Source: Limnephilus marmoratus (Eukaryota > Arthropoda > Insecta > Trichoptera > Limnephilidae). From it: DNA of 64,000 nt. This document shows positions 47,401 through 59,400 of this stretch, piece by piece. The stretch's first letter is position 1. Each line of letters begins with the position of its first letter. The notes under the pieces were generated by a model, which had not been told where the DNA came from, made no database searches, and saw only the letters and a list, made by a program, of their open reading frames with translations. Made by a program: the position numbers and the translations under genes. The stretch is taken from contig OU862909.1 in NCBI GenBank assembly GCA_917880885.1, positions 29,074,851 to 29,138,850 on the forward strand. Direction: 5' to 3'.

Positions 47401-50400
47401 TTGTTTTCCAGTTCCATTGTGAACTTAATTTTGCTGTGAAGTGAGACGACGGAGCTAAGCTCAATAGTACTTGGTATCCGGTAATTGACGGCTACACCAA
47501 AGCTAAACGCGAAAAACTATTCTGAAGTATTCTGTGATACCAGGTCGTAGTGGAGTGGAGCTGGCGACATGGTATCACTTCTAAGTACATAAGCACACAT
47601 TTCACCACTAACAATTACACATCTGCCCTGATGATGGGCACTGCAACGCTGTCCAAAACCTTGGCTAAAGGAGGAGGTAGCGCAACACGGCATAACACCC
47701 CAAAAACAAATAACAAAAATGCTTTTGGCCGTGAAAATCTAAAATCATATCTGATCTATTTTGGGTATTTTAGTGATCCTGTGTTCCAAAGATATTCGTG
47801 ACTCCTATATTCGGAGGCCTCGGGGGTGTAAGGGACACGGTGTTCCCGAATTGTCACCATTTGTCAAATTTGTATCTGTGTATGATTTACAATACAAAAA
47901 AGGAATATCAAGTGGGTTTCATTTCATTTTATTCATTTCATTTCATTTTTTTTATCTTAATATATAAAACAAAGTCGGGTTAGTTACACTATTTATAAAT
48001 CGAGATCGGCTGGACCGATTTTGATGATCTTTGATTTGTTGGATTTGTCTCCGCCCCGGATAACAGAATAACTATTAAAACATCTCAAAAATTCACTACA
48101 AAGAAAGTTACGAAGAAAATTAATTTTTTCATACATTTTGTTTGGAACGAATTCTCATATTTTGAAAGAACTGCAGCAATTTTGTGATAGGTATAATATT
48201 TATCTGTGCGTGAAATCCAAAAATTCAAAAACGTCAAATGTCAATGCGCTGATTGTTTCGTTTTTGTTCTTAATCATATAATGCTGCCCCCTCTTTCTTA
48301 CACACTAAATATTAATAGTCGAAAATGAGACAAACGGTGAACGTATGTCTCTGCACCCCTCCGAAGGAAAAATACAATAATAATAAATTTCTGAAAAGAA
48401 TCGCATTTTTTTACGTAAGCTCAACTCAGGACCTATGTCATCTTAGGGGATGCTGTGTGGAGGGTCTTTTTAAGGAAGGGTAGGATAGAATATTCTGGGA
48501 AGGAAAAAGGCATGAGAGGTGGGTAGGAATCTGGAGGTCAGTGAAGGGAGTGAATCCATCCCTCCAACTGCGGTGCAAGGCCATTGCCTTGACCAGAATT
48601 GACCTTTTACCTTGACCTTTCCAGCCGGACTCTTTTGACCCATTGGTCAAGAGAATTCGGCTGGAAAGGTCAAAAGAGCTCCCTCAACCAGTCTCTCTTG
48701 ATCCAGCCCGCCACGCAGCAGGTAGGCAGACGCATCCACCCCATGAACCGGGTACCCCTGCTAAATCACCAAACGTAGTGAACCACTCGGGGTGACCTAT
48801 GGCAGAGGTGTTGGTTATCCAATAAATGGTTCCCGGGGTGGCGGCACCCGTACCCGCTTCCTTTCAAAATTCCCGTAAGTAAGTGGAAAAGTAAGAAAAT
48901 CACAAAAAATATAAATCCATACACAACGCCATCTCTGATACTGACAAACTCATCGATAATTGATTCATTGTGTAATTTTTAACTTAATAAAAAAACTTAA
49001 TTTATTTCAACAGTTATTGATTCTGAGGCGGTACGAAGTTCGTCGGGTCAGCTAGTTTTGTTATAAAGAATACATTTGAAGACCGGATTTAGGGGAAGGG
49101 GGGGGGGGGTACGCCTACGCCCCCCCAGACGGTATTTTGTGTACTGTGGAAATTCTATCACAGTACAGAAAACCAGTGGCGGTTCGTGGTCTTTTTAACA
49201 GGGGGTTCAGAAATTCTAGAGAAGAAACATTTAATCAAAATTTACTTATGTTGTCCTTCGTCAAATCGTCGAATACAGCGCACTTACACAATTTAAATTA
49301 GTAATGTTAGTGGGAGGGGTGCCTACACATTATTGTTTTTAAATCACTTAACACGCAACACAATTATTAGATAACGAGAAAAAATTCGGAGGAATTAAAT
49401 TGTTTAATATTTTTCACAGCACTCAATGTTCGTTGATATTGTTATTCTTTTTTCAACAAGTATAATTACAAAGAATGTATAATTGATATTTTAAAACATT
49501 AAATAAAAACCAAAAACACAAATAACGGTGGCACGAAATAAAATTAGTTTTTAACTTATACAAAAAATCCATGCGCCGAATTTTGCATTTGAAAACACTT
49601 CAATTACGCGGGTATTAAAATCAGGTATTGAGGTTATCAGTAGTTCCTTCTCTAATCTCTATTCTAATCATAATAAATGTGACTGAAGGATATATCGTTT
49701 TATCTAAAAAACATTAATACGAAAACAGAAGTCAAAATCTATGGTTTAAACCATAGGTTCCCAACGTGGGCGATAACGCCCCCTTGGGGGCGTTTCAGAC
49801 CTTCAGGGGGGCGGTAGAAGGCAAAGAGGAAATTGGGGGGCGTTTCAGACTTTCAGGGGGGCGGTAGGAGACCCAGAGAAACCCATAGCTAGTTTGCTAG
49901 CACATATCGAAGAAGTCAAAGACATGCTAAAAGAATACGAACAGCACATGGTGATGATGAGCGAAACCTGTATTACCGAAGAAATTAACCAAAGTGAAAC
50001 AACATTTCAGGGCTATTCGACAATTAGATGCGACTTATTTAGCAGGCATACAGGTAAAGTTATCACATTAATTCTGTATTGTATGTATGTGAGTGTGTAA
50101 ACAATATCTCTTACAAAGTCACAACAAATGCGGTACTAGATAAAAATAATACCTGGATACCTACTGGCTATTGAAGGATTTTAAGCTGGGAACCTATGCA
50201 GCTATTTATCATTCCCCAAATCAAAATGATACAAAATTCCTAGATTTTTTTGAAGAATGGTGCCGTTAGCAAATAAATACAAGAGACTTGAAAATCATCT
50301 GTGGAGATTTTAATATTCAATACAAAAAGCACAAGATTACAAATCATCATAAATTGCCTAGGAAGGAAGCAACTTGTCAAAAATTATACAAAAATTTTAA

Positions 50401-53400
50401 AAAACTCTAAAACCATGATTAATTTGGTAATTTCAAATGGCTTTTACGCGGAAGTAAATGCTGCGGAAGAATTCAAAATCAATCTGATCACGGAACAATT
50501 ATTACAAAAATTAGATATAATAGTCTGAAGCCTCAGGGAACACGAAGTATAATATTTATACAGGAATAAAAAGAACTATAATAAGGATAAATTGTGTACG
50601 GCATTACAAAACAAAAAGTGGATCTGCGATAAAAACCTGAAAACAGTAGTAAATGAACTAATGCCTACAACGAATATATCTTCTTATATGTATATAAAAA
50701 TGAATCGCTAAAAGTGTTGCTAAGCGCAAATCTCGAGATCAGCTGAACCGATTTCGCTAATTCTTTTTTTAGAATATTTCTTGAAGTACGAGGATGGTTC
50801 TTACGGAGAGAAAAATTAAGAAAATTGCGCAGAAAATTGGATAATTTCAGTAAACCTAATACTAACCTAAACGACTATCGCACGTTTGACAGTACGCGTG
50901 TTTGAGAATGACATTTTGCAAAACAATGATTATTAAATAAAATTATATTTTTGAAAATCCTTAAGTTGATAAATTTATTTAAAGTAGGTACTCCCCTAAT
51001 AGTTTGAATCGAATCAAGAATTTTAGATATTTTAAATAGGTACCTATGTTAGGTACCAAATTTAATATACATGAAAAATGGAAATTTGAATAAAAAATGT
51101 AGAAGGTGGCACGCGGGCTGTTTAAAAACTGAATGTACTGGGATTGAATATATGGAACGCGGGAGGAGGGTTGGCGGGACGAGGAGCGGTAAAGGGAAGA
51201 GGGAAGGCGGGGAAGGTGGAAGGCGAAGGAGAGAGGGGGGAAGGGAACATGGGTGAGGGGGAGGGGAACCTGGAAGGGGGAAGGAGAACTCGGAAGAAGG
51301 GTGGAAGTGGAGTGGGGAGAGGGAAGGTGGAGGTGACGGAGTGGGAATGCGAGAGGGGAAGTGGACGCAGGAGAAGAAGGGGAGGCGGAAGGGGAACGGG
51401 ACGAATGGAAAAGGACACTCAGGGTTCTTTATTAAATGACATAGTAAAGCATGCCGGGACCAGCTAGTATTTATATATTAAATTAATTCCCATTTCCCTT
51501 GGTCACGCCTTCATTTCACTTTTTTTTAAGTTTCCTAATACTTTGTAGAAGGTTCTTACGGAAAGAAAATTTAAGAAAATTGCGCAGAAAATTGGATAAT
51601 TTCAGAAAACTTAACGACTTTTTTAACTTCACACGTTTGACAGTTCGCGCGTTTGACGAAATTGAATTGTGTTTTTGAACGTTTTTTTTTTGTAAAAAAG
51701 AATTATCTATGGATTATTTATATTATAGATATATTAAATAGATACCTACGATAGGTACCAAATTTGATTGATTGTTCTTATAATATATAAAAATGAATAT
51801 TTGTTTTGAATGAAAAGTGAAAATTTGAATAAAAAAATTGTAATAGGAGGCACGCAAAATGTTTGAAAACTGAATGTACTGGGACTGTTATATGGAACGC
51901 GGTAGGGGGATTTGGCGGGACAGGGAAGTGGAAGAGGAGAGGGGGTAGGCGGGGAAGGTGGAAAGGGAACGCGGGAGGGGAAGGAAATTCGGGAGGGGAA
52001 CCGTGAAACAATTTATTTCTTTAAAAATAGTATATCAACGCATGCCGGGAACCAGCTAGAAGTATATTCAAAGATACAAATAAATAGTATACCTACGAAA
52101 TCTTATAAAGAAATCTTAAAAGCTTATAAAGCCTGTAAAATACAATTTCCAGAAGAAAGGTGGAAAACCTGTAAGAAACTTAGAAGCATGTATAGGTACA
52201 GAAAAAAATTCGTATTCTAGGCTAAAAATTATTACCTCTCAAAGAGATTCAAGAAAAATGTGGACTACACTTTAAGAAATTATAGGTGGCAAACAGAGGG
52301 AAAACATTAAGGAAGTTCGGTTCCCGATGGAGTTGAAGATGATAAAACTAAAATAGCCACATTTAATACTAAGTGTCGAAAACATAAATAAGAGTATTTC
52401 ATTATTCACAGATACTTCTTCTCAATCATCGGAAAGAAGAGAGAATAATAATATTTTCAGGTAACAGTGAGTATTTAATGAAAAATTTTAATACGATGAC
52501 GCAAAAATCATCGACGTCTGGAATTACTATAGGCATAATTAAATTTAAGTAGTTGCACTAATAAATTAATCTGTGTTAAAGGGAATTTTTTCGCAGTCGT
52601 GGAAAACTTCCATAATAACACCAGTGCCCAAAATAATAAATTCTAAAAATTTCGAAGACCTCAGAAAAATAAATGGATAACTTAAATATGAACAAATACT
52701 AGAATCCATAGTTAAAGAACAGATGAGAAAATTTATTGAAAAAAATAACATTCTTGTAAAACAGCAGGGTTTAGAAACAAATATTCATAATGGAAAACCA
52801 GTATGGATCGGAAGAAAATCACAATAGTAGTGTTCTTGGATTTTAGACGTGTTTAAATGATAGACAGAGAAATGCTAATAATAAAATTAAAAATAGAAAA
52901 CCAAGAAACAAAATTGGAGATGCTATATCTGAAGAAAACAAGTAATACTCGGAGTTCCTCAAGGATCTGTGTTGTGACCGCTCCTATTTATTAAGTATAT
53001 ATATTAATGATATAGTGAAGTGCCTAAAGTACTGTTCTATCAAACTTTTGCAGATGACACACTTTTATATATTATACCAAATAATATCGAAGATGCATTG
53101 TCAAAAAAAGCTTTTTTTTTAAAGAATACTTCTATATTATAAGTTTTTTTTTCTTCGAATAAACTGAAAATAAATGTAACTTAAAGTAAATTCATGGAAT
53201 AAATCATAAATATTAGAGAAGAAACTCAACGAAATTACTACCCTAAATATAGAAAATCAAAATATTGAAGCAGTAGAAGAAATTAAATACTCATAATCTA
53301 TAACAAATTAAAACTAAACACTAACTTTGAAATGTTATATTAAAAAATTGCAGAAAAGGTTAATTTCTTAATTAGGATAAAGGGAAAGTAAGAGGTCAAA

Positions 53401-56400
53401 ACACGGAAATTGGTCTACAATACCACTGTAGCGTGTCACATGAATTACTGCACAAGTGTAATCTTTCTGAGCAATAAAACTCAAGTAAAAAGAATGAAAA
53501 TAATTCAGAACGGTTCCATGCCAACTCAGAATTAAACTCAGAAACACATGAGAAAGGTCATTAAAAGCTATGAAAAAATAATTTTAAAATTGCCGGTAAC
53601 CCTAAACTAACTAAACCAATATTTTTTTATCATCACTCTTAATGACCTTTATGAGGTGCTTCTGAGTTGGTTTCATTCTGAGTTGGCCGGTCACCAAATA
53701 AAAAAAAATTAAAAAACGCATCTTGCCCCATCCCATCTCACCCCCCCCCCCTCCCCCGCCCCCGTTGTGGCAAATATAATCGTGACGACAATTGCTGTTT
53801 CAAATTAACGAGCTGGGGGGCGCTAGAAAAAAAAATATTCTCAAAGTGGGCGGTGGGCAAAAAAAGGTTGGGAACCTATGGTTTAAACGTTTAAATGCAT
53901 AGTTTAAGATGGTCTGCGTTCCTGCAACGGCAACGGTGACTCGCCTCATCAGATATCTTGTTCGGTCAATGTACGAACATCATGACCGGGATTGTCGCAC
54001 AACGGTTGCATATAGAAAGGCCTATTTCGGTTAAAACCACCGTCAGAGCGTTTTGCACAACTAGGATTATTTTCGTATGGAGCGTTTGGTGCGGAATTCC
54101 ATTTGCACAAAATGAGTCGAAGTCGCCCGAGTTTTAAAGGCAGAATTTTGATGGCGTGCTATTTGTAGTAGTGTTTATAATATTATTATATTATACATAT
54201 TTATTTTTACATTAGTTTTTTATACGTTTATAATATTATTATAAAACCAGTTAGTTTTATTTTCTCATCTGTTTGATGGGGGTTCGCCGCACAAACGCAC
54301 TTTAGAGAAAACCGCCACTGCAGAAAACTGTCTTTATTAAACATTTAATTTTTCTATTGTTTTGACACTTTCATAAACCTTCCTAAACATACTTAAACTT
54401 GTAGAAATAAACTTGAAGTACGAGTATGATACTTCAAGTTTATTTCTAACAGTATTTGTTGATTTTTTTTGCCCCTTGGGCCCTCCCAGAAAAAAATCCT
54501 GGATCCGCCCTTGAATACATTAACAGTATAAAGAAGCTTTGACTGTCCAACTAGGAAGTCTCCCGTTCAAGGACAGTCAAATTGACAGGTTTCCTTTATA
54601 TTGGGTATGTAGGTACATGATTATTCATAATATACGATAAAGTAAGAGACTAATGTTTGCATTTTATCCTCAGGACTTGGGAGAAATAAATGAACACAAA
54701 CCAAAAACATCATTTGAAATGGACGAAATGCGACTGGACGATGTCAAACCATCTGATCGCGTTACGAGGTGAGAACTTAATATGTATATCTATTGCTTTA
54801 TTACCCAGCATTGCTTGAGTTTCAACATTTTATTTTGAAAAAATTGCAACCGGTAATACGGTGAGTTCTCTTACTCTAGCTCTAGAGGCTAAAATAAATA
54901 TTTCAAAGCTTCATAGGTCTTTATATAAATGACATTGCGAGTTGAAAATAGAGACATTTAAAAATTATCTCCCTGATAGCTAAACACGCGTGTGTGGCAT
55001 TTTTGAAGTGAAACTCCTTTAGCACTGTTGTGATTTGAAACTCAATGAAATGGAAATGACAATAAAAAGAGACAAACTCATATGTACATCTATAGGATTT
55101 AGCCTGCGAGAGAATGATATATAATGAAACCTTACTTATTGACCGCTTTGATTATGAGCTCACTTTTCAAAGCTCCTATTGGTTGAGATTGTGTGGATGG
55201 GTTAAGTTTCACTTCTACCGCGTGTGAACTGCACTCGAATTTTTGTTTCATATTCTGAAAAATATTTTATCATTGTTCTTTGATTGAAAAAACCTTCTTG
55301 AGCATCCAGTTAAATTTACAAACCATAGCCATCTTTGCATAAATTCTTTCATGGGCTAAATAAAAATATTCTGCAATTTATTTTTCAAAGCAAATAAACA
55401 TTCATAGATTAACCTCTTGAATGGCCTGACAACTTGTACCATTGCACGCCAGCATATCCTTAGCGAAAATGCTAGTAGCTCAACGCACTTGCATCGATTT
55501 TATGATATTTTGAACCAAAAAATGTTCCTAGCATACTAAAATTTACTTTATTCACTTGGCAAGGAAGTAACGTATCTTAATAATAATCTAGCTTATCATT
55601 TTATCACTTGCAAACATTTTTATTTCATCTGTGAAAAAACATATTGCAAATTTCAGGTCTAATATCATTATTCTGATTTTCAAAAGTCATAGTACCTATG
55701 ACGTTATATAAATAGACTCGCCATTGTCTCACATACTCGCAAAATAATGTGGCAAGTAAGCAACATTTTTTTGTTTTCAGCGGTTTTCAGTAATTTCTTA
55801 AAAGAAGTTTTTTCCGGTCCTTTGGAAAATTTCTTACGATAGTTTCACACATACATTATCTGGTAATACGGTCCAATTTAAAAAACATAATTTTGCCAAA
55901 AGTAAGTAAGTTATTAGGAAAGTAGTGTCAGCTGGCACACTGCAAGTCTCTCGGCACTTTACCCTGACACACTGAAATAGTAATAGCCAGAGCTTGGCAT
56001 TCCAAGGCAATAATAACAATAACCCGAAAATATTTAATTTCTCCCCACTCTCAACTTAATATGAAATGTGCAAGTTGAAAATGTGCGATGATGGAGGACT
56101 TAGTTTGCAGAGAATTGAACCCGCAGCACTTGGGAGCAACCTCGACACCTTTTATTTAGTAAAGTAGTATATTTTAAGCTAATTGAAAATGTTCTTTATT
56201 ATTGTAGAATCTACGCATGTGCCACTATGTGGCACGAGACTAAAGAGGAGATGGTTGAGTTCTTGAAGTCCATCTTCCGCATTGATGAAGACCAGTGTGC
56301 TCGTCGCATCGCCCAGACCTACCTTCAAGTTGTGGATCAGGACTACTACGAATATGAAAGTATGTAATTATTTCTTTACAGTAATAATGATATTTAGTAT

Positions 56401-59400
56401 AGTAATAATAATAGGTAAGCAAATATACTAATATAAATAAATATACATACTTATCGAAATCACTGGACATGTTTAATATAAATATTTTTTTAGAAAAAAT
56501 CTTTAGATTCACCTTAATTACTATAAAAGACAACTATTTGAAATCGCATGCGAATGGCCGCAAACTCATCCTTGTAATTGAAATTTTGAATGCAGTAATG
56601 GCCCCGTATGCAAAAAGTTGTATTTTCAGTAATTAAGGTGATTCAATAGTTTTTTCAAAAAAATATTCGTATTACGCATATCCAGTGATTTCAAAGTTTA
56701 CCTAATAATATTTACTAATTTTAACCTGTCAGGTCTATTTGTTTGGTTTTCGAAATGACTCATACAGGTCTCATAGAAATAGTTGTATCTCCCTTATTAT
56801 CATGGTTAGAAATATGATCTAAACCAGGGTTTCCCAACCTATATTTCGCCGAGCCTCCCCGAACCAAAAAAAATATTTTCATGCCCCCCTTAATTAAGTT
56901 TGAACAAAAATAAGAAAACTTTTTTTATGTTAACTAAATTATCTATTTGAATTTTAAAAAGGTACAATACATTTATTTATTATGGATTAAATTAAATTAT
57001 TTATTATAGATTAGGTACTTAATTTGCAGACAAAACTAAACAATTTTATAAAATAATCGTTTATTTATCATTTGTAATAACACGAACGAGCTTATGAATA
57101 AAAAATGATTACGTACTTCTTGTGGAATAAAAGGAGTTCGCATACGAACCCATTAGTGCCTACTTCACAACTAAACCATCATAATTTAGGTATAAACTTG
57201 AAACTAAATTTTACAAGCAAGTGTGTTGAGACTTATCGAAACTTGTATAGCAGCGATTGAATGGCAATTCGGAACAGTTAATTTACTTACGAGTTAAATA
57301 GGTTTTTTTTCGGAAATGCAAACGTGCTTATTACGCCCCCCTGGTTGGGAAGTCCTGATCTAAACAGTGTTAAAAAGAGAAAATGGAACACTTTATATTC
57401 AACTCTAAAAGTTAACCACAAATAATTAAAATGTATATAAAATCAAAGTTGCAGATTGTAATTTGAAAAAAAAAAACAAAAATTGAAAAAAAAAAAAAAC
57501 AGCCTCTTTTCTTTGGCAAAACAAAATAAAAAGATCACAATCCCTTATGTGAAAAAATAAAAACTAGTTTTTTGAAGCGGAACTAGTGCAAAAATCAATT
57601 TTATGTTCACCACAAATTGCAGTGCTGCACTTTGAGCAATAAGTCTTCGTCATACGCCTTTTTTTATACGGACATAATCCACAAATTTTTCTTTTTCGCA
57701 AATTGGCAGTCTCTGTCGATCCGGGGTCATTTCTGAAGGTAGACTGACCACTATGACTTTGATTCAGTGCTGACACATAATATATCTTTTATTTTACTTT
57801 TTATATGTGTTGGCATTGTACGAAATTGCAGTCTTCATTCAATTGTCTTCTTGTTCACTTACAGATGTATCTTTCGATGAATCTGTGTCCTCTTCCATCA
57901 ATAAACGTTGAATATTTGCAACAGACAGCGGTTTTTGCGAAGCCATCGCGAAAAAACTGCATAAAAAACAACCACAACAATATACTAAAAAGTCACACAA
58001 ACCCTAACCATTCGTTGAAACGACGACTATGCGCGTAATATATCAAAAAATACTGTACTCACCTGCCGAACCCGGCTACTCCCCGTAAGTGTTTTACAAG
58101 CAATGAGTTGACAAGGAACGACACGATCATCCGCGCACGCGTTAAAAAAGGACAGCCTATTTTGTGTCGCGTATTCGTCGAATCGACGAAGGTTAGGTGT
58201 CTACGGTTAATAAGAAAATAAATTTAAGAGATGGCTATTTTTTAAAAATGTTTGGTTATTTATAATATTTAACGCTTTTTCTAATTTCCAAAATTTCTAA
58301 ATTTTATTATCTAATTGTATGCCCGTAATGTTAGTATGTAAAATTTTAAAACCTTTATTAATATCAAAAGAATGACTTGTTTCCAAAATATGGTTGGCAA
58401 ATTCAGAATAATAATTATTATTTAAACAACTTATATGTTCCTTAACTCTAATGTTAAAATTTCTAGAAGTTTTTCCTATATAGAAACACAAGTTACAATC
58501 ATTACAAATTAATTTATAAACCCCAGATTGCTCGGATCTTGTTTTAAACTAGGGTAAAGATTATGGAAATCACCAAAATTACATGTTAATGAAAACATCG
58601 GTGATGCTCTTATACGGGGGCGTCGTTTTTTTTTTCTGTTTCTGTTGGATGTTTTTCAACAAGAGCACTAACAGTAATGTTTCTTCGTCAGAGTCCATGG
58701 CTTAACTGCTGTCAAATGAATTTAAAACATCAAACGATCCACGTCTAAAGATCACTAGCACACAAACGCACGGCAGTCAGAAACGCTTTCAATTTAGGCG
58801 TTTGGTATCGGACTGCTACCGTACTGCAGCGGCACGGCATCAGCACGGCAGCGGGCTATAACCAGCGGCAGTCTAAATTGAAAGAGCCCTTACTTTGGGA
58901 ATTTTTTATTAATTATTTTTACATAAAACGACAAAAAAAGAAGTTGACGATAATGTTTATAATATATTTGCCTAATAAATATTTTTTTTTTTTCATTATC
59001 AGTAATTTTAGTTAGAATAAACGTAAGGTGAGTCGTTTTGAACACTTTTTTATATTGGCGTGCAAAATTTTTGTATTTCAAAAATGATATATTTACTTCT
59101 TCAAACATAGCATTTATAAAATTTGAAAGTGTATTTTATCACCTTTCAAAAACAGTTTTTAGTTTTCGGATACATTCAGAAATATTCCATTTATTTGGAT
59201 TTTATTGTAAAGTGGAAATATTTTGACCCTCTGAAAAAATCTTTAATTACCTTAAAAGTCAACTATTTGTTATGGCGCGCAAATGGCCGCGATATCATAC
59301 TCATAATTGAAATATTGAATGCAGTATTTTCCATGGCCCTGAATGCAATAAGTTTTCAGTAATTAAGGTAATAGTAATAGGTTTTTTTTTACAAAAAATA

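Larger units (their letters stand above)
49890..53500 (+). pseudogene. Old LINE relic (endonuclease and RT), interrupted by Helitrons
   Basis: The 5' part, 49894-50530, codes LAHIEEVKDMLKEYEQHMVM, MSETCITEEI and FQGYSTIRCDLFSRHTGK, an AP-endonuclease N-terminus. It breaks at 50678 and resumes at 52060. Later pieces: ILESIVKEQMRKFIEKNNIL (near 52700), GVPQGSVL (near 52947) and FADDTLLYI (near 53047). Many stops and frameshifts. The plus-strand order is normal, so it is one old element. Confidence 0.78.
49750..53882. mobile_element. Third shell: TTAA-flanked element with ACCATAGGTTCCCAAC ends
   Basis: Perfect 16-bp TIR ACCATAGGTTCCCAAC at 49750 and inverted to 53882. TTAA at 49746-49749 and 53883-53886, so piggyBac- or Kolobok-type targeting; a 6-bp TTTAAA duplication is the alternative reading. 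The left end has a duplicated block GGGGGCGTTTCAGAC-TTTCAGGGGGGCGGTAG. It contains a LINE relic and two Helitrons. Confidence 0.8.
49174..54320. mobile_element. Second hAT shell (CAGTGGCGGTT ends), duplication CAGAAAAC
   Basis: Left CAGTGGCGGTTCGTGG and right complement CAGTGGCGGTTTTCTC. CAGAAAAC flanks 49166-49173 and 54321-54328. Own sequence: 49174-49749 and 53883-54320, with no transposase. Confidence 0.9.
49077..54513. mobile_element. Outer hAT shell, duplication AATACATT
   Basis: Right end complement CAAGGGCGGATCCAGG; left end TGAAGACCGGATTTAGG is a diverged version. AATACATT flanks 49069-49076 and 54514-54521. Same TIR family as 6973-7172. About 290 bp of its own sequence remains outside the nested insert. 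Confidence 0.82.
56725..59220 (-). mobile_element. piggyBac-like remnant with internal deletion and nested insertions
   Basis: A TTAA at 56721-56724 is followed by CCTGTCAGGTCTATTTG, like the left end of the 37973 MITE. Sequence matching that MITE resumes at 57366-57450 and again at 58890-59210. Between these lie transposase pieces on the minus strand (57560-57960) and a Penelope fragment. The right TTAA is not preserved. Confidence 0.6.

Noticed and set aside
51071..51467. Long open frames on both strands (51122-51418 minus, 51144-51467 plus)
   Set aside because: They come from the purine-rich tandem tract of the Helitron; composition is Gly/Arg/Glu or Pro/Leu/Ser repeats with no domain.
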